From: Sycobia sp. Sy_11
Taxonomy: Eukaryota > Arthropoda > Insecta > Hymenoptera > Epichrysomallidae
Reading direction: 5' to 3'
NCBI GenBank assembly: GCA_018907035.1
Contig: JACCIC010000036.1
Span: forward strand, 1,719,001-1,783,000
DNA length: 64,000 nucleotides
Shown: positions 40,352 to 49,700 of the stretch, one piece after another
Numbering within the stretch: position 1 is the stretch's first letter
Layout: every line of letters begins with the position of its first letter
Position numbers and translations under genes: made by a program
The notes under the pieces: model-generated
Told to the model about the DNA's origin: nothing
Database searches by the model: none
What the model saw: only the letters and a program-made list of their open reading frames with translations

Positions 40352-40700
40352 TTTTCTTCAAATATTTTTAAATAAAAACAATACCCTCAGATATACTAAA
40401 TTACTACTTTATATGTGTATTTTTCAATAATACTCTTAACATTTTTTTGGAATATAAATCTCAAAGAGTATTTATTTTAAAAAATGAGATGCTTCCTGAT
40501 CTATAAAAACAAGGTTCTATTTAATGCACAATATATATGTGTGTTATAAAGTGCCTACAACAAGGGCACACTATTATAGTATGAAATTGATCTGTTTCCT
40601 TGGATACTGATAAAACTTGATATATTTCTATTCTATTTCTGTACTTTTAGCCATCTTAAGTTAAATTTTAAGTAGAAAGTTTTTCTTTGAACTTGCAAAA
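40352..40700. promoter_or_regulatory. Divergent CWC27/dynein promoter interval
   Basis: Only 349 bp separate the two start codons, so both 5' UTRs and promoters must lie here unless there are distant noncoding exons. A TATAAAA stands at 40502-40508 on the plus strand. No other motif could be assigned. Confidence 0.45.
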
Positions 40701-43700
40701 ATGTCAGACAAACAAGAATTTTATAAATTAATTAATGATAAAACTAAATTACCTCGTCTGACTCCAATTCCTCAAATTGATCTGCAAAATGAAAATGTAG
40801 AAAAAAATTCACTTAAAAAATTTCGTACTCAAGCAATGAAGTTTGTAAAACCAAAGCCACCTGAACCAAAACCAATAAATAAGTGGAAAACTAGTGTTCA
40901 CCGTCTTTCAAAAACATTCTACACAGAAGAACTAATAAAATTAGCAAAAACAATTATTGTAGAAGGTCTGTTGCCAGAATGGGAAGAGAATATTTTTAAA
41001 TTAATACCTAAAACAGTGAAAAGAAAACACATTGGTTTTCTTATGTCAATAATGAGGGAAGTCAGAGAAGATTATTTAAAAGAAATGCAAGATTTTAGTA
41101 TTACAAATATTGTAAATATAAAAAGAATAGAATCTGATTTCACATATACAGAAGATTACATTAATTATAAGACACAAATTGAAAATTGTAGTTCATCGTT
41201 AAATGTCAATCGAAAAATTCTTTTAAAAAAATATTTTCTATCCCATCGTTTAATTAAAAGTATTAATAATATTATGTACTATAATCTACCTAAAAGTTTC
41301 ATTAACTTTGAGCGTTATAAATTATATGAAGAAATTGAAATGTCTAAATTAAATGAATTGATAAATAATGATTTACAACGATATTCGTTAATAGTACAAA
41401 ATCAATGTTACAATGAAATTGTTAGACAAATGCTTCAAATGAATCATTTGAAAAATCATAAAAGACTGCCAAATTTATTACACTGTGCTGAAAGATTCAT
41501 GGTGCAGCAAATTTTAAATAGTATGATGAACAGTATTACTAGTCTTCTTGAAGCTTTGAAGTATACAGGAAGTTGTGCTCAACTAAAATTACAATTACTT
41601 TGTAGAAATGATACTCTAGAAATTGAATCAAGTATCAATAGCATTTTTGATACATATCATCAAATTATTGATAATATAACAAAAATAGCTCAAAATCTTG
41701 TACCCTTAGAAGAATGGTTGAAAATAAGTACAGAAAATAAATATATAATAGTGCATTTACCAGAATGGTTTTTAGAAGAGGCACACAAAAAATTGCAAAA
41801 AATACTTGAAATGAATTTTGAACCATTAAATCAATACTATAAGCATGTTAATGTTCATTTTAGTGCACTTAGCTCTAGTGCAACTAAAAAACAAATTGCT
41901 AAATTGATAGCTAAAAAAGAGAATTTTGAAATCTATTGCTCTGAAATAGACAAATTCAATATATATTTAGCAGAAATAAATGCAATAGTACCAAATATTT
42001 TTTACAGTTTTGGAATATTAAATCAAACATCTGCAATTAACGACTTGAAACAGAATGCAATAGAAATATTAAATATGTTAATCAAAGAGCTCATTGATAG
42101 TCATCAAGAATTAAATCGGTCTATTTGTTTAGAGTTTGAAAATCTTGAAAGCAGAGCTCTAAGAATTCCAGATGATACAAAATCTTTATTCGAACTTACT
42201 GATTATGTATCACATGCTTCGAAAGTTTTAATTACAGAGTTAGAAGAAAAAATTAAAAAATCAGTACAAATGTTATGCTCTTTAGTACAAATATCTTCAC
42301 TGACTAATGAACACATAGAACTGAACAAAACTACAATCAATTGGTTAGAATTAATTAAACCAGTATTCAGTCAGCACAATATATTTTGCGAAGCAAAAAA
42401 AGGAGAGTTAGAAGATGAGATTCAACGTAAAAGCAATGTTTTAAGTGCTGAAATAGATACAATTTTTCCTGAATTAGTAATAATTAATGACATGGATGAT
42501 GCAAAAAGAGTGGATGAATACAAAGAATTTCTTACTATGATTTTTAAGAAAATAAAACAAATAGACAATCAAATTGAATGGATAAATATGGAAGAGAGAT
42601 TATTTAAATTCCCAGAAACCGCATTTCCTAAAGTGAATGAAATTAAAGAAGTAATGAGTTCTTTTTGGTCCTTAGTTCAGATAATTTATCAATGGAGAAG
42701 GGACAATGAAGTCTGGATGGATGGACCATTTGAGTATTTAGATGCTCAAGCAATAGAACAAAAAACAACATACTATTGGGATAAAATTACCGAAATGCAT
42801 AAAATGTTTAAATTAAAAATCAAATCAGATTTGACATCTAATAAACCATTTAAATTTTTAGGAATTGTAGACGATCCAGATCCTTTGCAGCAACCTGCTC
42901 CATTGAAGTTATGTTGGCAGGCATTGCAATCCATAGATAAATTTAAAAACTATGTTCCTTTAGCTATTTGTATGTGCAATCCTGCATTGAAAAAGCGACA
43001 TTGGGATGAGATGTCTAAGATTTCCGGAATATATTTAATGCCCAATGCTGGTACTACTTTAAGAAAACTGGTTGATTTAAATTTATTAAAAGATTTTGAA
43101 AAGTATCAATCCTTAAGTATAGGCGCCAACAAAGAATTAGCTCTTCAACAAAAATTAAATGCAATAGTTAAAGAATGGAGTGCTGTAAGCTTTTCATTGT
43201 CTTATAATGCTAAATCAGAACTATCAGTATTTTCCGAAGAAGATGGGATAGAAATCCTCCTTGAAGAACAATTTATCAAAATTATGAATATGCGTGCATC
43301 TTATTTTATTGCACCAATCGAATCAAAAGTAGTAAGCTTTTATGAAAAACTTAACCACATTCGTGATACTATTGAATACTGGAACTTTGTCCAAAATGGG
43401 TGCAAGTATTTAAGTTCATTTTTTTCTAATAAAATTGTACAAAATCATCTACAAATGGAAGTTGAGCTTTATAATTCTCTGAAAATGGTTTTAAAATCTA
43501 TCGAAGAGTCTATTTTATCTGTACCAACATTTGACTATATAACAAAAACAACAAATATATTGGAAAAATTAAAGCAGAGTAAATATGCTTTGGAACTTCT
43601 TCATTCAAAAGTGCACAATTATTTTCAACAATTAAGACTTTCCTTTACTAGACTTTTTTTTATCTCAAACAATGAAATCATGAAGCTTTTATTTGAACAT

Positions 43701-46700
43701 CAAAATATTTCTAAAAATTTCGTAGAGATACAAAAATGCTTTCCAAATATAGTTCGCCTAAAAATGGATAATGCATTAAATATTTTATCTGTCATTGGAC
43801 AAAGTAATGAGGAATTAGAATTAAGAACAAGTATTTCAATTTCATCAACACCTGACTGTGTTACAGATTGGTTAAAATTTTTAAATAAGGAATTAATTTC
43901 TGTAATTAAAAGTAAAATTATGGAAACATTAGAAACATTTAATAATGATCTTACTCTTGAATGGATTTCAAATACTCCAGCTATGGTAATTTTGTGCACC
44001 TGGCAAATTATTTGGACGTCACAAATTCACAGTTGCTTTCTACTTCTGAATATAGATTCACTTAATATTTACCATGATAGACTGAAATCACATAAAGAAA
44101 ATGTACAACAATTTTTGAAGATTCAATTAACTAGAAAAGATCGAGAAAAATTTATGTCCCTAATACTTCTTTTTATTCATCAAGAAGAAATCACAAGTAT
44201 GCTGATTGAAAAAAAAGTACATGAGGATACCGACTTTGATTGGAAAGCTCAAATTCGATATTATTATCAAAAAAAAGAAGTGAAAGTTTTGATTATCAAT
44301 AGTTGCATAAAATATGCATATGAATATTATTGTAGTCATCAGCGAATATTAGTTAATACTCCTCTTACAGAACGATGTTACAGAAGTTTGATGGAAGCAT
44401 ATTACCAAAACTATTTTGGAGCAGTAGTGGGTTTATCATGCGTAGGAAAAACTGAAACAATTAAAAATTTATCCAGAATACTAGCGGTTCCATTTTTTAT
44501 ATTTTCTTGTGAAAATAGACAAAATTACAACTGTTTAAGCAGCCTATTTAAAGGTTTAGTGACATTCGAAGCTTGGGTGCATTTCAAAAATTTTACACGC
44601 ATCAAAGAAGAAATATTATCTGTCATTGCACAATATATTTTTCGCATTTCTCAATCTAGAAGTATGGATTTAAATATGATAAACATTGATGGAACTCAAC
44701 TCACTTTCAATCCTAACTGTTACATTACCTTCAGCGAAAATCCGACATCGTCAAAGTTATCCAATTTACCAGACAATTTAAAATTATATTTCAGAACAGT
44801 GTGCTTTATGACACCGGATATAGAAAAGATTTGTCAGGTTGAATTATTTGCAGCAGGATTTAATGATGCAAAATATTTAGCAATGTCAATTGTTGAAGTT
44901 TATAACTTATGTAATGATCTTATGTCTTCCAAAAGTAAGTACGATTTAAAATTGAGAAGTTTAAAGTTCGTAATTGAAACGGCAGCAAAATTAAAATTTG
45001 ACTATCCAGATGAAAATGAGCAAATTTTAGTTCTTAGATCTTTAATTAACGTAAATATGTCTCAATTCGTCGAAAATGATATCATAGTTTTTCAAAGTAT
45101 TATTAATAAATCTTTTGTAGGATTAGCACTCCCGCCTGCAAATTATGACAATCTTTTAGAAACTGTAGAGAAAATTTATACTAGTGAACAATTGAATTAT
45201 GATGAAACTTTAAAATTAAAAATTATACAATTGTATGAAATAATACATTTAAGACAAGCGATTATTCTCGTAGGAGATTCATTTAGTGGTAAATCCACTA
45301 TATTACGTATTTTAATAAAAGCTATGAAATTTATGAAAAATCCAGACAATCAAGAAAATACATTTAAAATAAGCTGTGAAGTTATTAATCCAGGAGCTTT
45401 GACGATTGATAGAATGTATGGAGGTATCGACAAAATTGATGGAATTTGGAATGATGGGATATGTTCCAACATAATTCGTGGTTTCACTGAAAACAATGAT
45501 TCTACATGGAAATTGTTAATTTTCGATGGTAATATGTGCTCATCTTGGATTGATAAATTAGAAACTGCTTTAGATGATAATAAAACATTATTTTTAACGT
45601 CAAATGAACGAATCATATTATCATCAGAAACAAGAATATTTTTTGAAACTTTAAATTTATACAATATATCACCTTCAACAATTTCCCGTTGTGGTATAAT
45701 ACATGTTGAAACATCAGGCTGGAGATCGTTTTTATTATCAGATATTAAAAATCTAGAGCAGTTTCGAGGACACCAAAATCTAATCTATATATTATTTGAT
45801 TGGTCTCTAGATCCTTGTTTGGAATTTATTCATAATCATTGTATGATGAACTTAAATTTAACAGATATGCACTTGGTTATGTCTACACTTAATTTATTTA
45901 AAATGTATTTAATTAATGCAATTGAAGACAATATTGAAAAAAAAGAAAAAGACACAAAAGATCATTTAGCTCAATGGATTCAAGCAGCCATGATAATGGC
46001 CACAATTTGGGCCTTAGCTGGAACTTTAGATTTTGAGTCAAAACGAAATTTTGAAGAATTTTATACATCATTATGGAATAATTCTAACGAAAATTATCCT
46101 CGTCCAAATGAACTCAAGCAATCTGAAGTTTCACTTCCTACAGAAGGTAATCTAGGGGATAACATTTACATTTTTAAAGGAATGGGTTTTTGGAAAAATT
46201 GCGCAGACATTTTAAAAAATGAGAAAATTAAAGAAGATACACTTTGTCGTGATCCATTTATTCCAACTATAGATAGCATCAAATTGTCAATACTTCTAAA
46301 TTTGCATATCAAATTTAGAAAACCGTTTATTTTATGTGGTGAAAGTTCAAGTGGTAAGACGTCATTTTTTCAAGATTATCTTACAAGTCTTCCAAGATTG
46401 AAATATATTACAAACCATTTTAACTTTCATTCATTAACAAAAGCAAATAAAGCACAACAGTTGTTTCTTCAAAAATTAAATAAAATTAATTCTTATAATT
46501 ACGGTCCTTCAAAAAATCGATATTGTCTCAATTTAGTCGAGGATTTAAACGAGGCATGTAAAGAAATGTGGAGCACAAATTTTACGTTAGAATTAATTCG
46601 TCAATACATAGACTATGGCTTTTGGTACGATTTGAAAAATAACAAAAAAATTATTATTTCTAACACAATGTTTACTACAAGTTTGTCTACGGGTAGAGAA

Positions 46701-49700
46701 AATTTGTCAAATATTAATCCACGATTTCTTAGACACTTTAACGTATTTTCTACGTATTCCCAAGGAAAAGATTATATATTTCGAATATTTTCAAATAAAC
46801 TTTTGATTGATTTAAAAAAAAATTCATTTTCTACAGACGTTTTAGGTAGTATTAACTGCATTGTAAATGCTACCATCCAAGTGTACCTGTCCGCTGTTCA
46901 AGAATTGAAACCGACGCCGTCTAAATTCCTTTATCATTTTTCTTTGCATGATATTCATAAAATAATAAAAGGTTGTGGCTTAATACAAAAAGAATCGGTC
47001 GAAACTAAAATAACTTTTATACGCTTGTGGGCACATGAAACTTTTCGAGTAATAGGAGATAGAATTATTGATGCTAACGAAAAACAGTGGCTTTTTTTAA
47101 AAATACGTGAATCTGTCAAACTATATTTCAAAGATTCATTCGAGGCTGTTTTTGACTATTTACCAAAGTATGAAAATAACGAACTAACGAAAGAAAGTTT
47201 TGAAAATCTTGTTTTCGGTAATTTTATTGAATCAGATAAAAGTAAAAGAAAGTATGAAGAAATTAGCTCATATGAAATATTGAAAAACAAATTTTTACAA
47301 TATATAAAAGATTATAATGATATTAAAAAAGATAAAATTGATGTATTTATAACCTGCCATGCAATTCAACATTTAGTACGAATTTGCCGAATTTTAGCTA
47401 CTCCAGGAGGTAGTTTACTAATGATTAGTTCAAGTGGCTCTGGAAGAAAATCACTCACCCGTTTAGCTTCTTATATTCAACAACAAGTTTTCTTTGAACC
47501 AATTATAGATATAGAATATAATGCATTATCGTGGAAAAAAGATATTATAACTATACTGACTGATTGTGGTACATTAAAAAAAGATTATACTTTTTTAATA
47601 ACCGATCGACAAATGAGATTGGAAATTATTCAAGATATTAATTCTTTACTTAGTTTTGGAGAAATATCAGAATTATTTTCGACCGATCACAAAAGAGAAA
47701 TTATAAAAACAGTTCGTCTTGATGCTCAAAAAGGCGACAGAAATTTAGAAATGGATAGTTCGAGTATTTTTGATTATTTTCTTGAACAATGCAAACAAAG
47801 ACTACATTTCATTCTCAACTTTAGTTCTATCGGGAAAACTTTACGAGATTATTTACGTAACTATCCTAGACTAGTTGATAGATGTACTATCAATTGGTTT
47901 GATTTCTGGCCAGAAAAAGCCTTAGAACAAGTAGCCACTCAGTATATAAAAGGTGTTAATTTACAAGATTCTACAAAACGTGAGATAATCCTAATAAGCA
48001 AGTACATTTATGGGCAAGCAAAACAAATTAGCAACCAGTATTATGAAGAAACAGGAAAATTAAACTATATAACTCCTGCAGCCTTTATTCGAACAATGAA
48101 AATATATGCAGGTATTATAACTAAAAAACAAGAAGAAACAAAAATTATGAAGAAGCGCTATCTAACTGGCTTAGATAAGTTACAGCTTGCAGCCTGCGAG
48201 GTAGCACTAATGAAAAATACATTAATAAAGCTAAGGCCTCAGTTGGAAGCATCTGCTCGACAAACTGAAACAACAATGAAGGAAATTGAAAATGAAAATA
48301 TCAGTGTAGAAAAAGCAACTGTTCTTGTTAAACGAGATGAGGAAATAGCCAACAAAAAAGCTGAAATCGCTGGTATATTGAAAGCTGAGTGCGAAGCTGA
48401 ACTAGCTGTGGCTATTCCAATTTTAGAAGATGCTCTTGCTGCCTTAAATACTCTAAAACCAACGGATATTACATTAGTTAAAGCCATGAAAAATCCACCA
48501 GATACTGTAAAACTAGTGATGGCTGCAGTGTGTGTAATGTTGAATGTACCATCTGAAAGAGTTGTAGATCCTGTAACAGGCAAAAAAAGTGTCGATTTTT
48601 GGGGACCTAGTAAACGTGTTCTGGGTGATATGAATTTTTTACAGAATTTAAAAGATTATGATAAAGACAACATATCCTCAACTATCATGGCAACTATAAA
48701 AAAAAATTATATATCAGACAAAAGTTTCATGCCTCATATTGTTGCAAAAGCTTCAAGTGCAGCAGAAGGTCTTTGTAAATGGGTTAGAGCCATGGTTTCT
48801 TATGACGAAGTGGCAAAAGTGGTAGCACCTAAAAAAGAAAAATTAGCTGCTGCTCAAAAAGAGTGTGATGAAACAGAGGCTTTTTTGAATGCTAAACGTA
48901 AAACTTTAGCTGATTTAAACATAAAATTGGCTGCTTTAAAGAGTACTTTAGAAGCTACACTTTTAAAAAAATTAGAACTAGAGAAGGAAGTGCAAAATTG
49001 CACTATAAAATTGAAAAAAGCTGAAGATTTAATAGCAAGTTTGAGTGGTGAAAAAAATCGTTGGATGGATTCAGCAAATAAACTTGGAAGATTGTATGAT
49101 AACTTAGGAGGCGATGTTTTACTATCGAGTGCCATGATAAGTTATTTATCACCTTTTAGTTTAAAATATCGGACAAAAAGTATTTTTGAATGGAAAGAAT
49201 TTATGAAAACTTCAAATATTTTATTTTCTGAAGAATATGAGTTCATTACTTTTTTAGGAATAGAAATTAAAATGAATACGTGGCATTTGCATGGTCTATC
49301 AAATAATACATTTTCTCTTCAGAATGCTATAATAATGGAAAACTCGCCATTGTGGTGTTTATTTATTGATCCTCAAGCTCAAGCAAATGAGTGGATTAAA
49401 ATTATGGAAAAGCCAAACAATTTGCAAGTTGTACAAGTTACAGATCCAGATTACATGAAAACAATTTATAATAGTATGGAAATAGGGAATCCTGTACTAA
49501 TAGAAAATCTTGAAGAAGAACTTGCTATTGCTCTTGATCCTATTCTTACACGAGATATTGATAAAATCTCAGATCCTTGGCATATGGATCTTGAGCAAAG
49601 TAGTATTTTATATAAATCAAGTTTTCGATTTTATTTAACTACAAGGCATCATAATCCTTCTTATTCAGTTCATGTCTTTAATAAAGTAACGGTAACTGAC

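Noticed and set aside
43700..43999. Minus-strand open frames inside the dynein gene (also 45350-45664, 48239-48583, 48854-49135)
   Set aside because: Shadow frames antisense to a clear coding sequence.
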